Source of the DNA: Cohnella thailandensis
GTDB lineage: Bacteria; Bacillota; Bacilli; Paenibacillales; Paenibacillaceae
Assembly: GCF_014212135.1 (NCBI RefSeq)
Contig: NZ_JACJVQ010000015.1
Location: 1 to 64,000, forward strand
Length of the DNA stretch: 64,000 bases
Direction: 5' to 3'
Shown: positions 7,309-15,619 of the stretch, one piece after another
How positions within the stretch are numbered: the stretch's first letter is position 1
Layout of the letters: each line of letters opens with the position of its first letter
Position numbers and translations under genes: made by a program
The notes under the pieces: generated by a model
What the model was told of the DNA's origin: nothing
The model's database searches: none
Seen by the model: the letters and a program-made list of their open reading frames with translations, nothing else

Positions 7309-8427
7309 ATGAGGTACCGAAGCAGGGAAAAGCTGCGAGCGATCGCCAGAAAAGAGGGCTTCGGCGCGGGTTGGACGGAGGGCTGGAGGGCGGGGGCCTG
7401 CCAGGGGATCGTCGATCGCACGCCGAATCCGGATCTCGTGCGCAGCGGACTGCGCTTGATGTACGTGCCTCAAGGGTTTCCGGCGATCGACGAAGGGATG
7501 ATCTGGGCGCTGGGGCAGCTCGTATCCGAATTGATCGTCGCTCCCGCAGAACGAATGAGGGAGGCGGCTGCCGAATCCATGCCAGATCTCGTCCTGGTCA
7601 TGAACGGACTGCACGTCTTTCCGCCGGATCATCTGGAGCAGGTCGCCGCTATACGGGCAATGGGAATCGCGACGGGGATCTGGTTCGTGGACGATCCGTA
7701 CGCGACGGACGAAACTCCGCAAATCGCTCTCCAATACGATAAGGTATTCACTCACGAGAGGTCGTGCGTTCCTCTCTATCGTTCCGCCGGATGCAGGCAG
7801 GTTTACCACATGCCGCTAGCCGTTCATCCCGAAGTGTTCCGTCAGATGCACGTCCCGTCGGAATATCGTTCCGACATTTGTTTTATCGGCGTCGCTTTCG
7901 AGAACAGGGCGAAGCTGTTCGACGAGCTGGCCGATTTTCTTCAAGACAAGAAAGTATGGATCGCGGGAAGCCTCTGGGACCGAATGCTTCGATACGAGGA
8001 CTTGTCCCGCTTTGTTCATGACGGCTGGACCCCGATCGAGGAGACGGTTAAGTACTACAACGGCGCCAAAATCGTCATTAACGTTCATCGGACGACCGAA
8101 GCCGGAGTCGACAACCGGAATGCCTTGAACTGGGGAGCGGAGTCTATCAATCCCCGAACCTACGAGATTGCGGCCTGCGGAGCCATGCAGTTGACCGATT
8201 ACCGCAGCGAGCTTCCCGAGAGGTACGACGTCGGCTCGGAGATCGCCGTCTTTCGGAATGCTTCCGAGCTCATGGCGCAAATCGATTACTATCTGAACCA
8301 TGAAGAAGAACGGATGAAGATGGCGGTGCGCAGCTTCCGGCGGACCAGGCGGGAACATACTTTTCTTCACCGGATCGCCCAAATGATCCCGTTGCTCGAG
8401 CAAAATCCAGAGGCGCCTGGCGAATAA
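7309..8427 (+). CDS. CgeB-like glycosyltransferase with Gly-ladder tag
   Basis: The protein has 372 residues from ATG at 7309; GTG 7300 and ATG 7303 are alternative starts. A short basic segment leads into a ladder at 16-33 with Gly at 17, 21, 25, 29 and 33 (GFGAGWTEGWRAGACQG). The rest matches CgeB, the spore-maturation family with a GT-B type fold: IWFVDDPY, VFTHERSCVPLY, SDICFIGVAFENR, VINVHR and the C-terminal NPRTYEIAACGAMQL. In B. subtilis cgeB belongs to the late mother-cell spore-crust glycosylation genes, which is the main clue that this locus serves spores. It is a close paralogue of the next gene. Confidence 0.85.
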   Translation: MRYRSREKLRAIARKEGFGAGWTEGWRAGACQGIVDRTPNPDLVRSGLRLMYVPQGFPAIDEGMIWALGQLVSELIVAPAERMREAAAESMPDLVLVMNGLHVFPPDHLEQVAAIRAMGIATGIWFVDDPYATDETPQIALQYDKVFTHERSCVPLYRSAGCRQVYHMPLAVHPEVFRQMHVPSEYRSDICFIGVAFENRAKLFDELADFLQDKKVWIAGSLWDRMLRYEDLSRFVHDGWTPIEETVKYYNGAKIVINVHRTTEAGVDNRNALNWGAESINPRTYEIAACGAMQLTDYRSELPERYDVGSEIAVFRNASELMAQIDYYLNHEEERMKMAVRSFRRTRREHTFLHRIAQMIPLLEQNPEAPGE

Positions 8428-8443
8428 GGAGGCCGAACATCGG

Positions 8444-9619
8444 ATGGCAAGAACGAACAGGAAATCCGTTGCATCGTCATTAAGGAGACCCGACGTTCCC
8501 CACCTCGCCGAAGCAAGGAGAGGCGGCTCGGAGCTTGGGTTCAAGCATGGCCGCTGGCTGGGATTGTGCGAAGCGGTGCTCCAGAAGGCGGCCCCGGCTT
8601 TCCAGAAGCTTCCCATTAAAGTTCTCTACGTGACGACGGGCAAAGGCTTCCCTTACAGCCCGCTTGACGAAGGAATCCATAATTCCCTGACGGCATTGGC
8701 GGAACGCGTCGTGCTGGCCACTCCCAAAGAAGACGTCGTCTCCATCGCCGCATTCGAAAGGCCGGATCTCGTTCTGGCGCTGGACGGGATGGATTTTGCC
8801 GTCGATCAGGTGAAAAGGCTGCGCGATATGGGCATCCATACGGCAATCTGGTTCACCGACGACCCCTACTATACGGATATTACGTCTAAACTGGCTCCTC
8901 ACTATGAAAGTGTCTTTACTCTGGAACGCAACTGCGTGCCGTTCTACCAACAGCTTGGCTGCAATCGGGTCTATAATTTGCCCCTGGGAGTCTACCCGGG
9001 GTATTATCGCCCCCGCAATCCCAGAATCAGCCTAAGAGGAGACGTATGCTTCGTCGGCACGGCCTTCTGGAACCGGGTACAGGTATTCCATGAGCTGCTG
9101 CCCCGATTGGAGTCGAGGGTCTTCCGGATCTCCGGAATATGGTGGGATCGCCTGCCCGAGTACAACAGGTGGAAAAATCGCATCGAGCTGGGGAAATGGA
9201 TGGCGGCGGTGGAGACGGCGGAATATTACAATGCGCACCGCGTCGTGATCAACGTGCACAGAGCTCCTTACGACGAGACCTTCAATCAGAATTCGGCGCG
9301 CGTGTCCGCGGTCTCCCCCAATCCCAGATTGTTCGAGATCGCCGCTTGCGGCACGCTTCAGATCGTCGATCACCGGGACGATATCACCCAGTATTACGAA
9401 GCGGGATCGGAAATCGTCACCTATAGCTCGCCCGAACAGCTGGCGGAGCTTATCGATTATTACTTGGACCACGAGCAGGAGAGAGAACAGATCGCCTTGC
9501 GAGCCCTGCACAGAACGATAAGGGATCATTCTTACGAGAGCCGGCTGGCCCGTCTGCTGGAGTTGGCCTTATCGCCGTCGGGCTCCCAGCCGGAAGCGGA
9601 AGCAAGCTTGAACCCTTGA
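8444..9619 (+). CDS. CgeB-like glycosyltransferase, weaker Gly-ladder tag
   Basis: The protein has 391 residues. ATG at 8444 follows AAGGAGG at 8426-8432. The N-terminus is basic; Gly at 28, 32, 36 and 40 gives a short ladder (GSELGFKHGRWLG). Family landmarks match the previous protein: IWFTDDPYYTD, VFTLERNCVPFYQQ, GDVCFVGTAFWNR, VINVHR and NPRLFEIAACGTLQI. The gap between the two genes is 16 bp, so they are co-transcribed tandem duplicates. The sugar and acceptor are unknown. Confidence 0.85.
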   Translation: MARTNRKSVASSLRRPDVPHLAEARRGGSELGFKHGRWLGLCEAVLQKAAPAFQKLPIKVLYVTTGKGFPYSPLDEGIHNSLTALAERVVLATPKEDVVSIAAFERPDLVLALDGMDFAVDQVKRLRDMGIHTAIWFTDDPYYTDITSKLAPHYESVFTLERNCVPFYQQLGCNRVYNLPLGVYPGYYRPRNPRISLRGDVCFVGTAFWNRVQVFHELLPRLESRVFRISGIWWDRLPEYNRWKNRIELGKWMAAVETAEYYNAHRVVINVHRAPYDETFNQNSARVSAVSPNPRLFEIAACGTLQIVDHRDDITQYYEAGSEIVTYSSPEQLAELIDYYLDHEQEREQIALRALHRTIRDHSYESRLARLLELALSPSGSQPEAEASLNP

Positions 9620-9704
9620 CGTACAAGCGCCGTTCCGGTCATTCGCGGCCTTCATATAATGTCGTGTAAGGTAACTACCGATCCGAGTCTAGGGAGGGAA
9701 ATCG

Positions 9705-10436
9705 TTGAAGGCTATTATCTTAGCCGGAGGCAAGGGAACAAGGCTTCAGCCCTTGACTAATTGGACGAACAAGCATTTGCTTCCCGTAGGATCCTATCCT
9801 ATGATTTGCTACGGCGTTGCCAAGCTGTCGGAAGCGGGCATAAAGGATATCGCTATCGTCACCACAAGAACGGCGCTAGGCGATTTTGCGGAAGTGCTCG
9901 GAAGCGGCAGCGATTGGGGAGTATCGATCGTATACCGCGTTCAAGAAGAAGCCAGCGGAATCGCAGACGCGCTCGAGCTTGCGCGTCCCGTTATCTCCTC
10001 TCGCGATAAATTCGTCGTGCTGCTGGGAGACAACTTGTTCGAGCAGCCGCTGACTCCGTTCGCCGAAACCTTCGAGCAGCAGGAGGACGGCGCGATGGTT
10101 CTGCTGAAGGAAGTCGAGGATCCGAGAAGGTACGGAGTTCCCCGGCTGGACGAAGAGACGGGACGCATCCTGCACATCGACGAGAAACCGGACGACCCGG
10201 CGTCTTCTTACTGCGTGACGGGATTGTATTTCTATCACGCCGACGTTTTTGAAGTCATAGGGCAGATGTCGCCGTCGCTTCGGGGAGAGATGGAGATCAC
10301 GGACGTGAACAACTACTATGCTCACGCCAAGCGGTTGCGTTACGGCGTGATCGACAAGTGGTGGACCGACGCGGGCACCTTCGAATCTCTCGAAGAAGCG
10401 GCGCTCAGGCTGAAGGGGACGCTTCTGCAGCGATGA
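9705..10436 (+). CDS. RmlA/SpsI-type sugar-1-phosphate nucleotidyltransferase
   Basis: The protein has 243 residues, the short form typical of Gram-positive glucose-1-phosphate thymidylyltransferases such as SpsI of B. subtilis spore-coat polysaccharide. It activates a hexose-1-phosphate with NTP, releasing pyrophosphate. Visible motifs are the nucleotide loop GGKGTRLQPLT, the sugar-binding EKP, GLYFYHADVF and EMEITDVNNYY. The TTG start at 9705 follows AGGGAGGG. No rmlB, rmlC or rmlD is in the window, so dTDP-rhamnose supply, if that is the product, would depend on genes elsewhere. A terminator follows at 10476. Confidence 0.88.
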   Translation: MKAIILAGGKGTRLQPLTNWTNKHLLPVGSYPMICYGVAKLSEAGIKDIAIVTTRTALGDFAEVLGSGSDWGVSIVYRVQEEASGIADALELARPVISSRDKFVVLLGDNLFEQPLTPFAETFEQQEDGAMVLLKEVEDPRRYGVPRLDEETGRILHIDEKPDDPASSYCVTGLYFYHADVFEVIGQMSPSLRGEMEITDVNNYYAHAKRLRYGVIDKWWTDAGTFESLEEAALRLKGTLLQR

Positions 10437-10475
10437 ACGCCGATTAATCGCGCGGATAGACGGAGAGAAGGAGTC

Positions 10476-10520
10476 GAGGCTATCCAAGCAGGACCGATGG
10501 AAGGATAGCCTCTTTCTTCT
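10476..10520 (+). terminator. Rho-independent terminator
   Basis: GAGGCTATCC at 10476-10485 pairs with GGATAGCCTC at 10503-10512, followed by TTTCTTCT. Confidence 0.85.
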
Positions 10521-10604
10521 GCCGCGATTTCGCGAGGGGCGGTACATATTCCTTCTACATGCAGGAGTCGCGCTCGACCGATTCAACGCGAGGAGGAGCG
10601 TATC

Positions 10605-11696
10605 ATGAGTCGCAACCGCGTCAGGCGAATCGACAAGAGATTGATTCGCAGGGTATGGAGAGAGAGAAACTTCGCCGATCGCTTCAAGGAACTGCTTCAA
10701 GGAGAAGCCAGGCTGGAACGTCGAAGCATGACTTGCCTTAAGGATTCTTACAAGAGCAGCATATGGAAGCTCGTCGTCAAAAGCGACGCCAAGAGAATAC
10801 GGGTTATCCTGAAAATATCCAAGCAGCTGCGCAAGCCGCGTCCCGAAAGCACGGTGGAGAGGAACATCTACCGGAAAGCGCGCAAGATCCTGCAGCCGTT
10901 CATGCCGCAAATTTATTTGACCAAGCGCAACATAAACGGGCGCGACCTATGGGTGTTCATGGAGCATATCGAACCCATTCATGGCCGCGTGGAATACGGT
11001 CCCCAGCATTTCAAACAAATCATTCCGCTGCTTGCCAAACTCCACGCTGCCACGATGAACGAACGATTCGCCAAACAGGAGCGGGTCTTCCGCGATTGGC
11101 TTCCGCACCATCAATCGGACGAGGCCAAAAAAGAACGGCGGAGAATCAACAGAGAGACGCGCTCGTACCTCCGGCAAGCGATGAAAGTTCCTGAGCTTCG
11201 CGGCCTGTTGAAGCCTCATGAGGCTTTATTGCGCAAGCTGCTCGCCAAGGGCCCCGGGTACTTTCCCGAGGTCACCCGGGAGGGATTAAGCGTCACTCAT
11301 GGGGATCTTCATACGGAGAATATCGCCAGCAATCAGTTGAACAATCCGAATTGGCAGATCAAGCTGATCGACTGGGAAGGAGCGAAATACGCCCCTTGCT
11401 GGTACGACCTTGTCTATTTGGTCGGCATCTTCTTAGCCTACAGGCGGGAATGGCAAGAGGAAGAAGAGGCCATCACGGAGCGCGCCGTCCGATTGTACGT
11501 GGACGAGATGAAGCGACATGGCATCGAGTTCAAGACGGACGGAATGACCTTGTACCGAATGGCTTATCTGAAAAGAATATTGGAGCGGGGGCTTTACCTG
11601 CAACTGAAATGGGCCGTGACCGGCCAGAAGGAAGCAAAGCTGCTTCCGGTCTATCTCCAGAAAATCAAGACCTTAAGCGGCATGCTGGTTAAATAG
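10605..11696 (+). CDS. APH/choline-kinase-fold phosphotransferase
   Basis: The protein has 363 residues; ATG at 10605 follows GAGGAGGAG. The N-terminus is basic but has no Gly ladder. The kinase core is complete: the catalytic HGDLHTEN (His 232, Asp 234) and the metal-binding IDWEG (Asp 256), with upstream KISKQLRKP where the ATP-binding Lys would lie. The fold is shared by aminoglycoside phosphotransferases, choline and homoserine kinases and the CotS family of spore-coat proteins. In a glycan locus, phosphorylation of a sugar, amino alcohol or coat protein is more likely than drug resistance; this is inference. It has its own terminator at 11699 and is paralogous to the next gene. Confidence 0.82.
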   Translation: MSRNRVRRIDKRLIRRVWRERNFADRFKELLQGEARLERRSMTCLKDSYKSSIWKLVVKSDAKRIRVILKISKQLRKPRPESTVERNIYRKARKILQPFMPQIYLTKRNINGRDLWVFMEHIEPIHGRVEYGPQHFKQIIPLLAKLHAATMNERFAKQERVFRDWLPHHQSDEAKKERRRINRETRSYLRQAMKVPELRGLLKPHEALLRKLLAKGPGYFPEVTREGLSVTHGDLHTENIASNQLNNPNWQIKLIDWEGAKYAPCWYDLVYLVGIFLAYRREWQEEEEAITERAVRLYVDEMKRHGIEFKTDGMTLYRMAYLKRILERGLYLQLKWAVTGQKEAKLLPVYLQKIKTLSGMLVK

Positions 11697-11698
11697 TC

Positions 11699-11734
11699 AA
11701 AAGGCTCCCGATCCGTTCGGAGCCTTTTGTTTTT
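11699..11734 (+). terminator. Rho-independent terminator
   Basis: AAAAGGCTCC at 11699-11708 pairs with GGAGCCTTTT at 11719-11728, followed by GTTTTT. Confidence 0.9.
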
Positions 11735-11846
11735 AGAATCGCTTCCCTTAGCCTCTTCTCCTGCAGGGGAAGCTGCCGAGCCGATGTCACGGCAATGAGG
11801 AGCTGCATAAGATGCAGTATCAGCCTTGAGGGGGAGGATTTCGACT

Positions 11847-13028
11847 GTGCATTTGAATCGAGAGGGCTATGAGAAAGGCCGTGCGGACGGGTTCCAGCGA
11901 GGCAGGCAAGAAGGGTACGCCAGAGGCCTCGAAGACGCCTCCCGCATGAGGAACGCCGCGCCCGTGAGCCTGATAAGCGAGAAATGGCGGGATTATCGAT
12001 TCTCCGAGAAGCTGGCCGGCCATTTCGGTTCGTCCGTCGCCTTGGTCGAAGAAAATCAGGAATGCTTGAAGGAGACGGACAAAAGCGCCATTTGGAAGCT
12101 TGAGATCCGTACCGTAACGCAGAGCGTTCCCCTCATTCTCAAAATATTCAAGGCTCCGATCGAAGGCCCGAAATGGATTGAGCTGAATACGTACCGCAAG
12201 GCGAGCGTCCTACTCTCGGATTTGATGCCCGCGGTTTACTGGACGGAAGACGTTCCGAATACGAACGAGGTTTGGGCGATCCTGGAATACGTGCCTCAAT
12301 TGAAGGGACAGATCATTTTCACGCCTGACAGCTTCGACAAGATCATCCCCAGCTTGGCGAAGCTTCACGCGAGAACCCATAACGACCGTCTCTTCGAACG
12401 CTGGGACCTATTCTCGGAGTGGCTTCCCCTCTATCATTCGGATACCGCCATCGCCGAGCGCGTTCAAACCCGGGATCGGACTTTGGAGTATCTTGACAAG
12501 GCGATGGAGCATCCCGAATGGAGACAGAAGCTAAAGCCCCAATACGATAGGCTGCAGCGCTTATTAAGCAGCGGCCCGGAGTATTTCCCCGAGCTGGCCC
12601 AAGCGGGCAAGAGCGTCATTCATAACGACTTGCAGACTCCCAACATCGGCTGCGGCAACGTGCAGGAAGAGAGCTGGAACCTTAAATTCCTCGATTGGGA
12701 AGGCGCGCGATTCGCTCCTTGCTGGTTCGATATGTTCAATCTGATCGGTATCTTTTTCGCTTACCGCAAAGACTGGAGGAGCGCGGAGGAGGAAGTCGTC
12801 GCCCGCTGCGCCCCGCTTTACGCTTTGGAGATGAGCAAACACGGAGTCCGGTTCGAAGGGGATCCCGTAAGGCTGTACAAGATGGCGTACCTTCAGAAGG
12901 TATTGGAGAAAAGCTTGTTCCTGCAGCTCCAATGGGCGGTGGAGGGGCAGAAGCCGGCGTTCCTGCTGGACGGCTACCTGGACAAAATCAAAGGTTGGGG
13001 CAAGGAGCTCGGACTTCATGTCAAGTGA
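11847..13028 (+). CDS. APH-fold phosphotransferase with N-terminal Gly-ladder tag
   Basis: The protein has 393 residues from GTG at 11847, chosen because GGGGGAGG ends at 11837. The first 28 residues are a nearly perfect ladder, Gly at 7, 11, 15, 19, 23 and 27 (GYEKGRADGFQRGRQEG), without a long basic tail before it. The kinase domain resembles the 10605 protein throughout: HNDLQTPN (His 259, Asp 261) for catalysis, LDWEG for metal binding and ILKIFKAP near the ATP Lys. Thus one of two paralogous kinases carries the tag, which argues that the tag is a detachable module and not part of the kinase. The gene is followed after 33 bp by the FkbH-like gene. Confidence 0.85.
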   Translation: MHLNREGYEKGRADGFQRGRQEGYARGLEDASRMRNAAPVSLISEKWRDYRFSEKLAGHFGSSVALVEENQECLKETDKSAIWKLEIRTVTQSVPLILKIFKAPIEGPKWIELNTYRKASVLLSDLMPAVYWTEDVPNTNEVWAILEYVPQLKGQIIFTPDSFDKIIPSLAKLHARTHNDRLFERWDLFSEWLPLYHSDTAIAERVQTRDRTLEYLDKAMEHPEWRQKLKPQYDRLQRLLSSGPEYFPELAQAGKSVIHNDLQTPNIGCGNVQEESWNLKFLDWEGARFAPCWFDMFNLIGIFFAYRKDWRSAEEEVVARCAPLYALEMSKHGVRFEGDPVRLYKMAYLQKVLEKSLFLQLQWAVEGQKPAFLLDGYLDKIKGWGKELGLHVK

Positions 13029-13061
13029 TTCGGCTAAGATCCGGGACGGGAGAGATGCGAG

Positions 13062-14777
13062 ATGAACGATGTATTGTCCTATCTGGATTCGGCCGATATC
13101 CTGCTCGGAACGCTTCCCTCCAGAAAGCAATTGACCGGAATTCCCGAAGCCGGGGCATCGCATACCGTCCGGATCCGGGTGAACCGAACGATGCCGTTTG
13201 AATTCGTCGCGAATTTAATGCCTCCGTTCAGCGGGCTGTGGGGAGCAGGCGTTCGCTTCGACTTCTCCGACTACGATGCGGCGCTGTCCGGTCTTGGAGA
13301 AGCGAGGGACGCGGACTTGCACATCTTCTGGATGGATTGGCGGATTTACTCCGGATCGATGGCGGCATCGGATTGCGCGAGCTGGCTGAAGGAGCGCATC
13401 AGCCGATTGCGCGAGGTAACGGACAAGCCGATTTGGGTGAACAACTGGGCGGAGAGCGGCGGAGAAGGCGAATGCCTCTACAGCGACCGGGCCAGCGATC
13501 GAGGCTGGTTTCGCTCCTTAAACGCGGCATTGTCCGAACTTGCCTTCGGCGAGCCCGGGATCGAGCTGATCGATCTGGCCTTGCTTGCTCAGGAAGACGC
13601 TTCATCCTTCTACGACGATCGCAACGACGCTATCGCCGGATATCCGTTCTCCGACCGGACGACGATCCGGATTGCCCGGCATCTTGGCGTCCATCTGCTT
13701 CCCGCCTCCCGCAATCCCCGTCTTAAAGCGATCGCGCTCGATTTGGACGACACGCTGTACGGCGGCGTTCTCGGCGAAGACGGCGCGGCGGGAGTAAGAT
13801 TGACGGAAGGACACCGCCGACTGCAGAAATCGCTGCTTAGGCTCAAGCAATCCGGAATCATGCTGACAATCTGCAGCCGCAACGAAGCGAAGGACGTCGA
13901 AGATCTTTTCGAGGCAAGGGACGATTTTCCGTTGCGCTTGAAGGATTTCTCCGTTATCAAAGCCGATTGGCAGCCCAAAGCGGGCAATCTGAACGAGCTC
14001 GCCCGGCAATTGAACATCGATTGCTCGGCCATGCTCTTCGTCGACGACAATTCGGTCGAACTGCTGAAGGCTGCCGAGTCCCTGCCGGAGCTTCATCTGC
14101 TTCGGGCAAGCCGGGACGATGCGTTCGAGACCTTGCGCAAGCTTCTGCATTATCCGGGATTGTACCAGCTTCGCCGGGACAGCGAAGCGCGCAATCGGAC
14201 CGCCGATATTCAAGCGGGCGCATCGCGCGAGCGGCTACGGCGGGAGTCCTCGGACTTCAACTCTTATCTGGCCGGGTTGAAGATGGTCGTTCGCCTCCAC
14301 GTGAACGAGATGGCCCATGCGGATCGCTTGTACGATCTTAGCCGCAAGACGAACCAATTCAACTTGGCCTTGCGGCGGCTGACGCAGGAAGAAGCCCGGG
14401 CCGCCTTCCGCCGGGAAGAGCATCTGACGGTTACGGTCGGCCTAAGGGATAAATTGGCCGACAGCGGAATCGTCGGCGCGTTCGTCATCCGGCTTAAGGG
14501 AGAGGAAGCTCAATTGATCGAGACCCTGTTCAGCTGCAGGGCCTTGGGACGCGACGTGGAGACGCTGTCGTTCGCGCACGTACTGGAGATGCTGGCGAAC
14601 AGGGGAGTCAAGCGGCTGCGGATCGACGCGAGGACCGGTCCGAGAAACGCTCCGTCGCTGGAATGGCTCGGGAGATTCGCGGATGCTCCCGGCGAGGATT
14701 GCCCCCTGCCGGACCTGAGATCCCGAGTGGCCGCGGCCTGCGGCAATCACCCGGCACAAGTGGAGGTGGCGACATGA
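13062..14777 (+). CDS. FkbH-like HAD-IIIC domain protein
   Basis: The protein has 571 residues. The N-terminal 220 residues are of the SGNH-like type often fused to FkbH. The HAD core begins with LDLDDTLYGGVLGEDG (Asp 227 and Asp 229), matching the FkbH signature, and continues with ICSRNEAKDV and LFVDDNSVE. The C-terminus (from about 400) resembles a GNAT-like domain with VGLRDKLADSGIVGAF. FkbH proteins dephosphorylate 1,3-bisphosphoglycerate and load the glyceryl group on an acyl carrier protein; related forms occur in polysaccharide clusters. The next gene, overlapping by ATGA, is exactly such a carrier protein. Glyceryl or lactyl decoration of the glycan is inferred. Confidence 0.87.
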   Translation: MNDVLSYLDSADILLGTLPSRKQLTGIPEAGASHTVRIRVNRTMPFEFVANLMPPFSGLWGAGVRFDFSDYDAALSGLGEARDADLHIFWMDWRIYSGSMAASDCASWLKERISRLREVTDKPIWVNNWAESGGEGECLYSDRASDRGWFRSLNAALSELAFGEPGIELIDLALLAQEDASSFYDDRNDAIAGYPFSDRTTIRIARHLGVHLLPASRNPRLKAIALDLDDTLYGGVLGEDGAAGVRLTEGHRRLQKSLLRLKQSGIMLTICSRNEAKDVEDLFEARDDFPLRLKDFSVIKADWQPKAGNLNELARQLNIDCSAMLFVDDNSVELLKAAESLPELHLLRASRDDAFETLRKLLHYPGLYQLRRDSEARNRTADIQAGASRERLRRESSDFNSYLAGLKMVVRLHVNEMAHADRLYDLSRKTNQFNLALRRLTQEEARAAFRREEHLTVTVGLRDKLADSGIVGAFVIRLKGEEAQLIETLFSCRALGRDVETLSFAHVLEMLANRGVKRLRIDARTGPRNAPSLEWLGRFADAPGEDCPLPDLRSRVAAACGNHPAQVEVAT

Positions 14778-15007
14778 GAGAGGAAGCAAGGGAGCAGGTG
14801 AGAGCCATCCTGTCCGAGGTTCTGGAGACGGAGGTTCCGCCGGAGGAGAATCCCGTTCGGAACGAGACTCCCGGCTGGGATTCCCTTACGCATATAGAAT
14901 TGATACTTCGGCTGGAGGAGCAGTTCCGGATTCGCTTCTCCGCCGGGGAAGTATCGGACGTCCAAAGCATGGACGATCTCGTACGGTTAGTCGAGGTGAA
15001 GTCGTGA
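14774..15007 (+). CDS. Acyl carrier protein
   Basis: The protein has 77 residues and begins with ATG overlapping the fkbH-like stop. The phosphopantetheine motif GWDSLTH is present with Ser 37, and the flanking acidic helix two (IELILRLEEQF) is typical. It is a dedicated carrier, not the fatty-acid ACP, judging by position between an FkbH-like and a GNAT gene. It would accept an acyl group from the FkbH-like protein and pass it to an amino or hydroxyl acceptor. Its stop overlaps the next GTG start. Confidence 0.9.
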   Translation: MREEAREQVRAILSEVLETEVPPEENPVRNETPGWDSLTHIELILRLEEQFRIRFSAGEVSDVQSMDDLVRLVEVKS

Positions 15008-15588
15008 ACCATCGGATCACGGTCGAACGATTCGGAGTCCGGTTGAGGCCGGTCGAGCTATCCGATGCGAGGTTTATTTACGAGCTGCGAAGATCGCCCG
15101 AATTGTCCCGCTATATCGGAGAGCTGAACGAAGACTTCGATCGGCATCAATCGTGGCTGGAGGACTACATGCATCGGGAAGGGGATTATTACTTCTGCAT
15201 CGAGACGTTGGCGGGCCAACGGATCGGAACCATCTCCGTTTACGATATTGCGGCCGGCACGGGCAACTGGGGAAGATGGATCATCTCCCCGGGGTACCCG
15301 GCGGCGCCTGCCAGCGTATGGCTCATCTTCCACGTCGCGTTCGACATTCTCGGATTATCCGGCGTGTATTCCAACACGGTTATCGACAATGCCAGCGTCG
15401 TATCCTTCCATGACCGGTGCGGACTCGTTCGGAAGGGAGTCGAGCGCGGGGGATTGACGATCAAGGGAGTCTCCTACGATATGATCATCCATTCCGCCGG
15501 CAAAGAAGATTGGCCGGCCATCCGGAAGAAGCTGGAGAGGCCCGCCGCTATGGCGGAGCGGTTCCTTCTGGAGGGAGTCGAAGGTTGA
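15004..15588 (+). CDS. GNAT-family acyltransferase
   Basis: The protein has 194 residues; GTG at 15004 overlaps the ACP stop. The layout is that of RimJ/RimL-like GNAT enzymes: an N-terminal RLRPVELSDARFIYELRRS, a central strand RIGTISVYDI, and N-A-S-x-x-S-F-H in the C-terminal half, where the acyl-donor helix ends. In this context it may move the ACP-bound acyl group onto an amino sugar, as similar enzymes do in polysaccharide loci, but acetyl-CoA could equally be the donor. Its end converges with the minus-strand UDP-glucose dehydrogenase. Confidence 0.85.
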   Translation: MNHRITVERFGVRLRPVELSDARFIYELRRSPELSRYIGELNEDFDRHQSWLEDYMHREGDYYFCIETLAGQRIGTISVYDIAAGTGNWGRWIISPGYPAAPASVWLIFHVAFDILGLSGVYSNTVIDNASVVSFHDRCGLVRKGVERGGLTIKGVSYDMIIHSAGKEDWPAIRKKLERPAAMAERFLLEGVEG

Positions 15589-15619
15589 TCGGCTGACCGT
15601 TACCGGTAGCCGATTCCTT
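15588..15619. terminator. Hairpin between convergent genes
   Basis: ATCGGCT at 15588-15594 pairs with AGCCGAT at 15608-15614, with inner ACCG/CGGT pairing. It overlaps both gene ends. The stem is modest, so confidence is limited. Confidence 0.4.

Noticed and set aside
10605..13028. Aminoglycoside resistance genes
   Set aside because: The APH fold is shared by many kinases; context is glycan synthesis and one copy carries the locus-specific tag, so resistance is unlikely.
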